Assembly (NCBI GenBank): GCA_004525355.1
Contig: SPCK01000025.1
Location: forward strand, 1 to 12,865
Direction of reading: 5' to 3'
DNA: 12,865 nt
Source: Spirochaetales bacterium
Lineage (GTDB): Bacteria; Spirochaetota; Spirochaetia; Treponematales; UBA12059
Below are positions 5,610 to 12,584 of this stretch, piece by piece. A program made the translations under genes and the position numbers. Every line of letters begins with the position of its first letter. Positions within the stretch are counted from its first letter, which is position 1. The notes beneath the pieces are model-generated. The model was given only the letters and a program-made list of their open reading frames with translations, was not told the DNA's origin and did not search any database.

Positions 5610-7162
5610 ACATGCCGCGGACAGCCTCGCCCGCACCAGACAGTACCATGGCGCCTTCTTCATTCCACTCCCGGTACGCACCCGACAGGGAGGCTTTTCG
5701 GCTAGTCGAATCAATGCTGTCCGGACGCCATCCGTCTGCCGTCATCATACTGGGAGGAGGACTGAACTACCTGTCCAAGGCCTTCAAGGCCAGCCTGCCA
5801 GGATCGAGGACCGTACTCCTTCAGCCCAGTGATATATTTGATTCCGAATCCGTTGAAAAATCCGACTTTACATGGTCGCCCTCTTCCTCGCAGACTCCGG
5901 ATACCTTTCTGGGCCAGGCCCTTGGGGACGGAAAGGCCGCTGGAGGAATCGTAGTCCTTGAATGGCCCCCGGTGATGCAACGCTTCGCTGAAATGGGAGC
6001 CTTCCTTCGTAGAACCGTAGCGGATTATCTGGAGCGTCTTTCGTCCTCTTCCGCAACCACATCGTATTGGGCGCGTCGATGGCTCAGAAACTCGTTGCGC
6101 TTTTGCATGGGTGAAAACATCCATGCGACGATAAAGCCTGGAGCTGGGCCGATCGTGATTGCCTGCGCCGGTCCCGGGCTCCGGGAATCGCTGCCCCTGC
6201 TAGGAAAATCGGGCACGTCGGTATGGGCCCTGGCCTCCGCCCAGGAGGCGCTTGCCGCGTTCGGAATACGGCCCGACCTCGTTCTGGCAACCGATCCAGG
6301 CCATTGGAACAGCCTGCACTTGCGGCAGGAACTGATCCAACGCGTTCCGTTCGCCCTGCCTCCCAGTGCATCGGTACCTGCAGCCTTATTTGGGGGAGAG
6401 CAACTCCTCGTTCCCCTGGACACTGGCTTGGCTTTCGAGACCATGGCCATACGCGCGGCCGGGAGCCAGCCCGTAGAGGCCGCGACCGCAGGTACGGCTG
6501 CGGGTACAGCCATTTCGCTCGCCCTGCGGGCCACGACGGGCTCCGTATTCGTCGCCGGCCTCGATCTGGCAGCCCGTGGACTTCGCGCCCATGCCAATCC
6601 TTACGCACTGGATAGCGTCGACTTGGCCATGTCGACCCGATTGCGCCCCGAACACCACCTGCGGCACGATCTCATATTCGAGCGCTACCCGGAAACGATC
6701 GGAAGCTGGCGCGTGTCGAGAGCCTTCAAATCCTACTCGTCAACCATCTGCGCATCGGGTTTTGATGCCGGCAGGACCTACAGGATCAGTGATTCCCCGG
6801 TTCCGACCATGCTTTCCCGAATGTCACCGGAGCGTGCGTACGAAATTTGTTCCACCGGCCTCCAACTTCCATCTATCGTTCCGCAGGGTATGCGTGGCGA
6901 TTCGAGCGACCGAGTAAGGGCCTTCGCGGCGCTCCTCGTGGAACTTGCCGATCGCCTTTCCCGCCGGGCACGGGAAGCCACAGAGAGCGGGCAATACTTC
7001 GCGACCGACGAGGCAACCAGTCTGCTCGCTCTGGCGGGCAGGAATGCCGCGCCCTTGATAGCGCAGGCAGCGCGGAAAACGATCCAGAAAGCCAGCGTCG
7101 ACCTCGCCCTGGCCGGCCTTGAACGGGGCCTGGGAGCATTCCTGGAGCTGTGCAATGCTTGA
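5606..7162 (+). CDS. DUF115 / Maf-like protein, first paralogue
   Basis: A 518-residue protein of the DUF115 family (MptE-like; includes the motility-associated Maf proteins). The N-terminal part has a Rossmann-like strand-glycine motif, AVIILGGGLNYLSKAF at 45-60. The DUF115 core follows: VIACAGPGLRESL at 184-196, then FGIRPDLVLATDPGHW at 219-234 with the key 'GI.PD..v..D' signature, then VFVAGLDLA at 314-322. Maf proteins in epsilonproteobacteria add nonulosonic acids to flagellin. Archaeal MptE is a pterin pyrophosphokinase, so the family name alone does not fix the substrate. The usual GPSL motif is GPGL here, a possible sign of divergence. The start overlaps the previous stop as ATGA; ATG at 5612 is an alternative. 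The next gene overlaps by 8 nt. The pair may act as one complex, which is inference. Confidence 0.8.
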   Translation: MNMPRTASPAPDSTMAPSSFHSRYAPDREAFRLVESMLSGRHPSAVIILGGGLNYLSKAFKASLPGSRTVLLQPSDIFDSESVEKSDFTWSPSSSQTPDTFLGQALGDGKAAGGIVVLEWPPVMQRFAEMGAFLRRTVADYLERLSSSSATTSYWARRWLRNSLRFCMGENIHATIKPGAGPIVIACAGPGLRESLPLLGKSGTSVWALASAQEALAAFGIRPDLVLATDPGHWNSLHLRQELIQRVPFALPPSASVPAALFGGEQLLVPLDTGLAFETMAIRAAGSQPVEAATAGTAAGTAISLALRATTGSVFVAGLDLAARGLRAHANPYALDSVDLAMSTRLRPEHHLRHDLIFERYPETIGSWRVSRAFKSYSSTICASGFDAGRTYRISDSPVPTMLSRMSPERAYEICSTGLQLPSIVPQGMRGDSSDRVRAFAALLVELADRLSRRAREATESGQYFATDEATSLLALAGRNAAPLIAQAARKTIQKASVDLALAGLERGLGAFLELCNA

Positions 7163-8858
7163 TCCTGCGTTGTTTGAACGGAATATGCTTGCGATCGCGT
7201 CGACGCATCCCGTGTCCTCAGCCGAACGATTGCGAGCCGCCATCGCGGACACCCGCCTTGGCATGGACGTCGCCAGGGACGGATCGCCCGTTCCGTACAT
7301 GGACTATGGAGGAAGGCGCGGCTACCTCCATTCCAGGGTCGATCCAGCCCACGAGGCCGAACGGCTGGCGGCGCAATACGATTCGAGCGGTTTCTACGTT
7401 TTCCTCGGTCTGGGCGCCGGCTATCTTGCACGGGCCATCCTGAACGCCGATCGCCTGAGCAGGGGTATCATCGTCGAGTATCGCGCGGGAACGCTCCGAG
7501 CCCTTCTCGAGCGTCTTGACCTGACCAGGGTACTTGCGGACAGGCGCCTCTGCCTCCTGGTCGATCCGGATCCGGATGAGTTGGGCAGGGCCATCATGGA
7601 GCGATACGTTCCGGCAGTGAGCGGCGACCTCATAACGGTACCACTGGCAAGCCGGGTAAATGCCGAATCGGAGCGATTTCAGCAGGCGGCCGGGGTCGTC
7701 CGATCCGTACTGGCAAGAGTGTCCGACGACTACTCTGTACAAGCGTTTTTCGGCAAGCGCTGGTTCGCTAACATCGTACGCAACCTGAGGTCAGCCGCAG
7801 GAGCGACGCCTCCGGTCGGCCCGATCAGGGAGGCCGCAGTAACGGCGGCCGGGCCGTCGCTTGAGAACTCCCTGGAGGAGTTGGCCGCCAGGCCGCGGGG
7901 CCGATTCCTCATCGCCACGGACACGAGCCTGTGCGCCATCACAAGCGGCGGCATCATTCCTGACGCTGTGGTATCCATCGACTGCCAACACATCAGCTAT
8001 TATCATTTCATGGGCGGCATACCGGCCGACGTTCCCCTGTTTCTGGATCTGGCCTCCCCTCCGACCCTGGCTCGGCTGGTTAAGCAACCGTATTTTTTTA
8101 CGTCAGGGCATCCGCTCGCGCGCTACGTTGCGTCCAGGCTCAGGGCGTTTCCCCAACTGGATACTTCGGGCGGCAACGTGACCCACGCCGCGGTATCGCT
8201 TGCCGAATACCTCGGAGCCTCGACCGTGGATGTCTACGGCGCGGACTTCTCCTATCCCCTTGGCAAAAGCTATGCGCGCGGAACCTATATTTATTCGTAT
8301 TTCGACATTCGGCAATCCAGGACGACTCCGCAGGAAGGTCTGTTCGCGGACTTCCTGTTCCGCAACCAGGCGCTCAAGCGCCAGGCGGACGATGCGAAAT
8401 CATTCCGCTACCTGACCAAGCCGCTCGAAGCGTACCTCGAACGACTGGAGCGACTGGCCGAAGGTTCGGCCACCACAATACGCAGGCACCGCAAGCAAGG
8501 TGCTCCTTCGAGAACGGATTACCCGGGCGCGGTGGCTCGCGCGCCGGCTCCCGCAAGAATGGGGCGAATGTTCGCAGCGGGTCGCTCCTTCCAGAGCCCG
8601 GAGAAATTCCTGTCCTCATACCTGTCAGACCTCCAAGCGCTCCCCGCCCCGCCCCGTTCTGGCAAGGCAAGCGAGGCGGCCCTGTACCTGGACGGCCTGG
8701 AAGCGGAATCCCGCGATGTCTGGACGACACTCCTGCCCGCAGTGGCCGCGTTCAGAAGGGAAGCGGGGGCAGGACCTTCGAGCGGCAAACGAGTATTGTC
8801 CGATACCAGGGAGTGGAGCGTCGAAGTCGTTCGCGAGGAACTCAAGGCGCTTTCGTAA
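7155..8858 (+). CDS. DUF115 / Maf-like protein, second paralogue
   Basis: A 567-residue protein with the more canonical DUF115 architecture. The N-terminal Rossmann-like region has FYVFLGLGAGYLARAIL at 80-96 followed by an acidic strand end (GIIVEY). The core has AAGPSLENSL at 231-240, GGIIPDAVVSIDCQH at 265-279 and VDVYGADFSYPLG at 358-370. A helical C-terminal region (about 400-567) includes a basic linker near 441-456. The ATG at 7155 is chosen because GGAG at 7144-7147 lies 7 nt upstream and it overlaps the previous stop by 8 nt; a TTG at 7119 has no such support. The motif set suggests a nucleotide-sugar or pyrophosphate chemistry enzyme, and by analogy with Maf it may glycosylate flagellin or another surface protein. 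The sugar and target cannot be told from sequence. It is the last gene of the operon and converges on the lipoprotein gene with six bases between the stops. Confidence 0.85.
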   Translation: MLDPALFERNMLAIASTHPVSSAERLRAAIADTRLGMDVARDGSPVPYMDYGGRRGYLHSRVDPAHEAERLAAQYDSSGFYVFLGLGAGYLARAILNADRLSRGIIVEYRAGTLRALLERLDLTRVLADRRLCLLVDPDPDELGRAIMERYVPAVSGDLITVPLASRVNAESERFQQAAGVVRSVLARVSDDYSVQAFFGKRWFANIVRNLRSAAGATPPVGPIREAAVTAAGPSLENSLEELAARPRGRFLIATDTSLCAITSGGIIPDAVVSIDCQHISYYHFMGGIPADVPLFLDLASPPTLARLVKQPYFFTSGHPLARYVASRLRAFPQLDTSGGNVTHAAVSLAEYLGASTVDVYGADFSYPLGKSYARGTYIYSYFDIRQSRTTPQEGLFADFLFRNQALKRQADDAKSFRYLTKPLEAYLERLERLAEGSATTIRRHRKQGAPSRTDYPGAVARAPAPARMGRMFAAGRSFQSPEKFLSSYLSDLQALPAPPRSGKASEAALYLDGLEAESRDVWTTLLPAVAAFRREAGAGPSSGKRVLSDTREWSVEVVREELKALS

Positions 8859-8864
8859 CAGGGA

Positions 8865-10433
8865 TCAGGGAACCGCGCGCACACGCCCGAAAGAACCGGC
8901 CCTTAGATTCCATGATGCGCGCAGATAGTCGTCGAGCATCCTGGCGTCAGCGTCAATTCGGTCGAGGACAAGCCCTTGCGATGCCTCGAAACGTTCCTTC
9001 AGATCCGGGTATGCAGCCTCAAGCCGCGGCGTGACGTTGTCTCGATAATACGCGCGCGCCTCTTCCGTCGATTGCTGGACCAGGTAGGCCTGCAACTCAT
9101 TGATCACAAGGTACTCGTCGCGCGTGTCGTAGGTGCGCCATCCCAGGTGCGTGAGCCAGAACCAGCGCGATTCGGCTCCCTGCGATTTCCACAACCTCGT
9201 CGTGAGCTCCCGGTAGGCGGAATCCTGGAAAAAAAGCGCGTGTGAGGCCTCATGATCCATGAACGAACGCCTGAGCCAAGAAGCTGATTCCCTTGAAATC
9301 GAAATGATGCCCCCCCGCCCTTCACGCAGCGATCCATCGGCGCCTCGCTCGAGAATTCCGAAGCGAACCAGCAAATCCTGCAATTCACGCTCTTGCTGGT
9401 TCAGGGGGAACAACGTCGTCCTGGCAAGCTCAAAAAACGCCGCGAGCGTCCACGGAGGATAATCATGCGCATTCCATGCGTGCAGCGAGGCGATTCGGGA
9501 ATCCGGTGCCAGCCGACCCTTGAAGTCCGGTTTCTCGGCGAAGAAAGCCAGGCGCTTGAGATAGAGATCCTGCGTGTCATAATCGATAAAATCAAAAACA
9601 AGCGTATCCGGCAACAGGTCCCAGCGATAGAGCGCATATGGGGAGCGCCCCGCGGGAATGGCCAGGATCGCGTGCAAGTCTGATACCGGCGCGACGCTAC
9701 CCGGGACAAGCGCGACACGCGCGATGCCGGAAGGGGCGGTAATCGTTATTGGGCCGCCTCCGAGCGCCTCGGCAGCCAGCGACAGCGGCCTGTCCGCGAT
9801 TAGATCCGCGGCAAAGCTCTGGCGGGCGCCGATAGTGACTTTCGACCTCGTGCCAACCCGGACGCTCAAGTACCAGTCCGCAATCTCCGGTGACGGCAGT
9901 CTCAATTCAACGGGAAGCGAGGCTTCTTCGTAGCGCGGTATGATTCCTTTGCTCAGTACCGGCACGCCTTCCGCTCCCTTGGCGTCGAATCCGATGAACG
10001 AAGGTTTGATTGCCAGTTTACGGATTTCCGCGAACGTTCCATCCTGGATGGATAGCTCCATCGCCTGGAACGTAATTCCAGGCGCCAGGGGCATGCGATA
10101 TTCGCGGAATCCGGAGACGGAAAAGTCAAAAGTCCAGGTAGCCAACGATTCCCGGTCATTCGCGGCAGAAAAGATGCTTATGACAAACGAGGCATCAGTA
10201 TCCACCACAATTGCAAGATCCAGGCCTGCTTTGGATGAGATCGCCCCATCCATCAGGTAGCGAACCGACGGGCGCCCGGCGTCGAGATTCGTCGCTCCCT
10301 CGGGATTTTCCGCCAGTACCGATCTGGCTATCCCCGTGGCATCGACGAACGGGAGGCCGTCCACCGGCCGGGGACCGCACGAAGCCAAGGATGCGAGGAC
10401 GATGGCGTACGTGAAGGCAAGGACCTTCCGCAT
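8865..10433 (-). CDS. Lipoprotein with HExxH metalloprotease motif
   Basis: A 522-residue predicted lipoprotein. A hydrophobic signal sequence ends in the lipobox-like LASC with the lipidated Cys at 19. The first 300 or so residues look beta-rich and are unassigned. The C-terminal third carries a zinc-peptidase signature: FMDHEASHALFF with H394-E395-x-x-H398, then about 48 residues on INELQAYLVQQ, where E446 could be the third zinc ligand as in gluzincins. The protein may therefore be a membrane-anchored, periplasmic or surface peptidase. No named family is recognised and the fold remains to be confirmed. It lies 6 nt downstream of the nucleotidyltransferase-like gene on the same strand and no Shine-Dalgarno is visible, so translation is probably coupled. 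The signal-peptide position supports the ATG at 10433. Confidence 0.8.
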   Translation of the reverse strand: MRKVLAFTYAIVLASLASCGPRPVDGLPFVDATGIARSVLAENPEGATNLDAGRPSVRYLMDGAISSKAGLDLAIVVDTDASFVISIFSAANDRESLATWTFDFSVSGFREYRMPLAPGITFQAMELSIQDGTFAEIRKLAIKPSFIGFDAKGAEGVPVLSKGIIPRYEEASLPVELRLPSPEIADWYLSVRVGTRSKVTIGARQSFAADLIADRPLSLAAEALGGGPITITAPSGIARVALVPGSVAPVSDLHAILAIPAGRSPYALYRWDLLPDTLVFDFIDYDTQDLYLKRLAFFAEKPDFKGRLAPDSRIASLHAWNAHDYPPWTLAAFFELARTTLFPLNQQERELQDLLVRFGILERGADGSLREGRGGIISISRESASWLRRSFMDHEASHALFFQDSAYRELTTRLWKSQGAESRWFWLTHLGWRTYDTRDEYLVINELQAYLVQQSTEEARAYYRDNVTPRLEAAYPDLKERFEASQGLVLDRIDADARMLDDYLRASWNLRAGSFGRVRAVP

Positions 10434-10439
10434 GACGGT

Positions 10440-11207
10440 TTACAGGGAAAAGATGCTTCGGGCTATCAGTTGAGCCACCTGGTACTTTCGCTCGGGCGCC
10501 GAGGTTCCGTCAGTCTGAAGGAGTATGGACCAGCGAGTCTCGAAATCGTCAGGCAAGCGCGGCAGAGCCATGAGCACCTCGGTCAGGTTGCGGTCGGAAG
10601 GCTCCCATTGCTTGTTCACCGCGAAAATGGTGGAAACGCAGGCGTGCATGAAACCGGTCAGGGACACGAAAAAGAAGTAATTATCGTCCTTGAGCGCGGC
10701 GCCACCAAGGTCGCTCAGGCTGTGCTCCATCTTGAACAGGTGGGTTTCCTTCAGATGATCCCAGAAGTCGGCCGGCGTATGGGAGAGCGCTTCCTTGACC
10801 GTGTCGATCCAGCCGGAGCGCTTGAAAAGCGCCTTTCCGTCGGCCAGGCGGTAGAACAGGTACGTACCGGAGCTCCGGTACACCCACATGATGTCGAAGC
10901 GCTTTTCCAGTATCTCGTCGACACTGGATACGAGCTTGTACTCGATTCGGATGGGCAATCCCTCCAGGAAGAAACGGTCTTTCTCGCGGCTACGGGACGA
11001 CTCGAAGGCTCCGGGATCCCCGAAAGCGGCCTGGCGCACGTCGTCGTCCGGGATGTCTCCCGAGCAGTAGACGTCCAGGACGAGCGCGAAATACGGGTCC
11101 AGTACATCGGATTCCGAGGCTTCGCAGGACAGGACGCATTCCACGCCGGGCCAGGAAGAAATAATTGCGGTAAGGCGCTCCGCCAAACGCTCAACGGTAT
11201 GTTTCAT
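10440..11207 (-). CDS. Nucleotidyltransferase-like protein, function unknown
   Basis: A 255-residue soluble protein with no signal peptide. Its first 95 residues resemble a nucleotidyltransferase fold: GVECVLSCEASESDVLDPYF at 21-40 followed by ALVLDVY, giving the spaced acidic residues (D34, D37, D45) expected of a GS-x-D-x-D type metal site, although the canonical Gly-Ser is not present. A basic/acidic strand, LPIRIEYKLV at 84-93, supplies a possible third acid (E89). The C-terminal half is helical, with FVSLTGFMHACVSTIFAVN at 180-198 resembling the helical domain that accompanies such enzymes. It could modify a small molecule, RNA or protein, or be inactive. AAAGGAAAG lies 8 nt before the ATG at 11207. 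It is first in a two-gene unit with the lipoprotein. Confidence 0.7.
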   Translation of the reverse strand: MKHTVERLAERLTAIISSWPGVECVLSCEASESDVLDPYFALVLDVYCSGDIPDDDVRQAAFGDPGAFESSRSREKDRFFLEGLPIRIEYKLVSSVDEILEKRFDIMWVYRSSGTYLFYRLADGKALFKRSGWIDTVKEALSHTPADFWDHLKETHLFKMEHSLSDLGGAALKDDNYFFFVSLTGFMHACVSTIFAVNKQWEPSDRNLTEVLMALPRLPDDFETRWSILLQTDGTSAPERKYQVAQLIARSIFSL

Positions 11208-11221
11208 GGTACCAACTTTCC

Positions 11222-11248
11222 TTTACAGGAGTGTAGGGCCAGTATACT
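11222..11248 (+). promoter_or_regulatory. Possible plus-strand promoter sharing the palindromic -10
   Basis: TATACT at 11243-11248 and TTTACA at 11222-11227 are good hexamers but only 15 bp apart, shorter than ideal. If used, transcription would start about 11254-11257, essentially at the ATG at 11257, so the mRNA would be leaderless or nearly so. Its overlap with the minus-strand promoter implies the two genes compete for polymerase. Confidence 0.3.
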
Positions 11249-11269
11249 ATGGCTCCATGGTTTTGGGAA
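11241..11269 (-). promoter_or_regulatory. Promoter of the nucleotidyltransferase/lipoprotein unit
   Basis: On the minus strand, TATACT (11246-11241) is a 5-of-6 match to the -10 box and TTCCCA (11269-11264) a 4-of-6 match to the -35, with 17 bp between them. Transcription would begin near 11234, giving a leader of about 27 nt that contains the AAAGGAAAG ribosome site. The -10 shares the palindrome AGTATACT (11241-11248) with a plus-strand -10. Confidence 0.4.
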
Positions 11270-11835
11270 CCTCGAAGACTGTCACGAACATTGCGCTTGC
11301 TGTGATACCGCCAGGCAACGTCCTGGCTTCCATCAGCGAATTTCGCCGCTCGCTTTTCTCTACCTATGGCGCTCCGAGCGCCCGGAGTTTTTTCGATTTT
11401 CCAGTCCTGGCTTGGGCCGAAGCCAATCCAGGCGGGGCCATCCTCGCGACGCTGGCGGATTCACTTGAAGTTTCGCTGGAATTTTCCCGGATTATATTCC
11501 GGGACGATGGCTACTATCTTGCCTTTTCCGATGCGTTCCGGCAATCCGTCAGCCAGATGTCACTCCCAGACGCGACCGAATGGAGCGACGAATCCGAACC
11601 GTTCGCCGCCGGTTTCGGCGTGTACTGCGCCTCGGCGTCCGAGATAGCTCCTGAACAGAGAGATGATGTACTGGACAAGGGCGCGCGGCTCGTGAGCGCT
11701 GGAGGTCTCCGTGCATCGACCTACCTGCTGGCCGCCGTCGAACTGGTATGGAGCGATGGCGGCGGATCGTCCTGGGCCACGCTCGGATCGGCGCGCGCGG
11801 GAGAAAAACACCGCCGAGTACCCCGGAAGTCGTAA
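11257..11835 (+). CDS. Hypothetical 192-residue protein
   Basis: I do not recognise this protein. The preferred start, ATG 11257, gives 192 residues. An in-frame ATG at 11206 would overlap the start codon of the divergent gene and pass through the shared promoter, so it is less likely. Neither start has a ribosome site. The N-terminus, NIALAVIPPGNVLASISEFR at 11-30, is a strand-turn-helix like the opening of LigT/2H-phosphoesterase proteins. The two HxT catalytic motifs of that family are missing: the expected positions read FFDFPVLAW and TYLLAAVELVW. The match is only a shape resemblance. The C-terminal tail is basic (EKHRRVPRKS). There is no signal peptide or membrane segment, so it is probably cytoplasmic. 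It stands between the two-gene minus-strand unit and the envelope pair and may be a single-gene transcript. Confidence 0.65.
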   Translation: MVLGTSKTVTNIALAVIPPGNVLASISEFRRSLFSTYGAPSARSFFDFPVLAWAEANPGGAILATLADSLEVSLEFSRIIFRDDGYYLAFSDAFRQSVSQMSLPDATEWSDESEPFAAGFGVYCASASEIAPEQRDDVLDKGARLVSAGGLRASTYLLAAVELVWSDGGGSSWATLGSARAGEKHRRVPRKS

Positions 11836-11855
11836 CGCTCGAGGCCTTTCGCGCC

Positions 11856-11884
11856 TTTTCACGGGGTGGCCGCTGTGCTATAGT
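11856..11884 (+). promoter_or_regulatory. Extended -10 promoter of the envelope gene pair
   Basis: TATAGT at 11879-11884 is preceded by TGc (11876-11878), an extended -10 element. TTTTCA at 11856-11861 is a 4-of-6 -35 at exactly 17 bp. Transcription would start near 11891, leaving an 85-nt leader before the ATG at 11976. Nothing else is recognised in the 11836-11975 spacer. Confidence 0.5.
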
Positions 11885-11975
11885 TGGTGTGCCCCGCGAA
11901 ATGGCGTCCGTTTCCCTTTCATTCCGGGATTCGCCCGGCCTGTTCGCGCAGCTTTGTACTTTCAACGGAGGAACG

Positions 11976-12572
11976 ATGCGCTCCCGATACCTCATTCTTA
12001 TGCTCGCGTTGGCCGGTCTTTCATCGGCTTTTGCCCAGGAGTCCCCCGGTGATCTGGCGCCGGTGGAATTCAAGAATTTTGAAAAAGGCGACGGCCTGTT
12101 CTCCATCAACCTCGGCACCAGCGTGCCACTGGGTTTCTGGGATTCCACCGCTTCCGGCTTCGTCGCCCCCAACGCCGATCTCGGATTTGCCTTCTCGCTG
12201 TCCTATATAGGCCTGCTCGACGCGCACTGGGCGATAGGCGGCGACCTCGGAGGCAGCTTCATCACCACGCTGGCGGACCGCAGGCTGTTCATAGCCCCCA
12301 TCGATTTCCGGGTTGCCTATTTCTTCAACTTGAGTCCCTTCACCATCGCGCCCAGCGTAGGTTTTGGCATGGCCATAAGCTCGCTGTCAGAGTACAAACA
12401 TGTCGATCCTCTGGTCCGGCTCGGCTCATCCTTCTACTGGCGCGTGAACGCCGACATGAGCTACGGGTTCAACCTCTTCGGCAACATCATTCCCCAGTTC
12501 TATGAAGACTCCACCCAGAACATGGTTGGCTTCTTCCTGGAGGCGACGCTCTCGCTCGCCTACAACCTGTAA
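11976..12572 (+). CDS. TP0733-like outer-membrane beta-barrel protein
   Basis: A 198-residue exported protein. Residues 1-20 form a Sec signal peptide (hydrophobic LILMLALAGL, cleavage at AFA|Q). The mature part alternates polar and hydrophobic residues in strands: LFSINLGTSVPL 41-52, DLGFAFSLSYIGL 68-80, HWAIGGDLGGSFITTL 84-99, RVAYFFNL 112-119, IAPSVGFGMAISSL 124-137, SFYWRVNADMSYGFN 152-166 and GFFLEATLSLAYNL to the end. This agrees with an eight-stranded barrel and, from memory of the family, with the treponemal TP0733-type proteins (OmpW-like small barrels). It ends in Leu rather than the common terminal Phe of barrel proteins. The ATG at 11976 is chosen because it creates the signal peptide and follows GGAGGA at 11967-11972. 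The open frame continues 76 codons upstream without features. It is co-transcribed with the lipoprotein gene 12 nt downstream. Confidence 0.8.
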   Translation: MRSRYLILMLALAGLSSAFAQESPGDLAPVEFKNFEKGDGLFSINLGTSVPLGFWDSTASGFVAPNADLGFAFSLSYIGLLDAHWAIGGDLGGSFITTLADRRLFIAPIDFRVAYFFNLSPFTIAPSVGFGMAISSLSEYKHVDPLVRLGSSFYWRVNADMSYGFNLFGNIIPQFYEDSTQNMVGFFLEATLSLAYNL

Positions 12573-12584
12573 GCGGAGGCACCG

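Noticed and set aside
7119..7154. TTG 7119 as the start of the second DUF115 protein
   Set aside because: It lacks a ribosome site. ATG 7155 has GGAG at the right distance and a typical short overlap with the previous gene.
8856..8880. Terminator between the convergent DUF115 and lipoprotein genes
   Set aside because: Only six bases separate the stops and I see no hairpin with a T run there on either strand.
11206..11256. ATG 11206 as the start of the 192-residue protein
   Set aside because: It overlaps the ATG of the divergent gene and would require translation through the shared promoter. No ribosome site is present. Retained only as an alternative.
11842..11859. Intrinsic terminator after the 192-residue protein (AGGC/GCCTTTT)
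   Set aside because: The stem is only 4 bp, the T run is just four and overlaps the stem and the -35 box of the next promoter. It is too weak to call.
11748..11975. N-terminal extension of the beta-barrel protein
   Set aside because: The extra 76 residues overlap the previous gene and hide the signal peptide. ATG 11976 has GGAGGA and starts exactly at the signal sequence.
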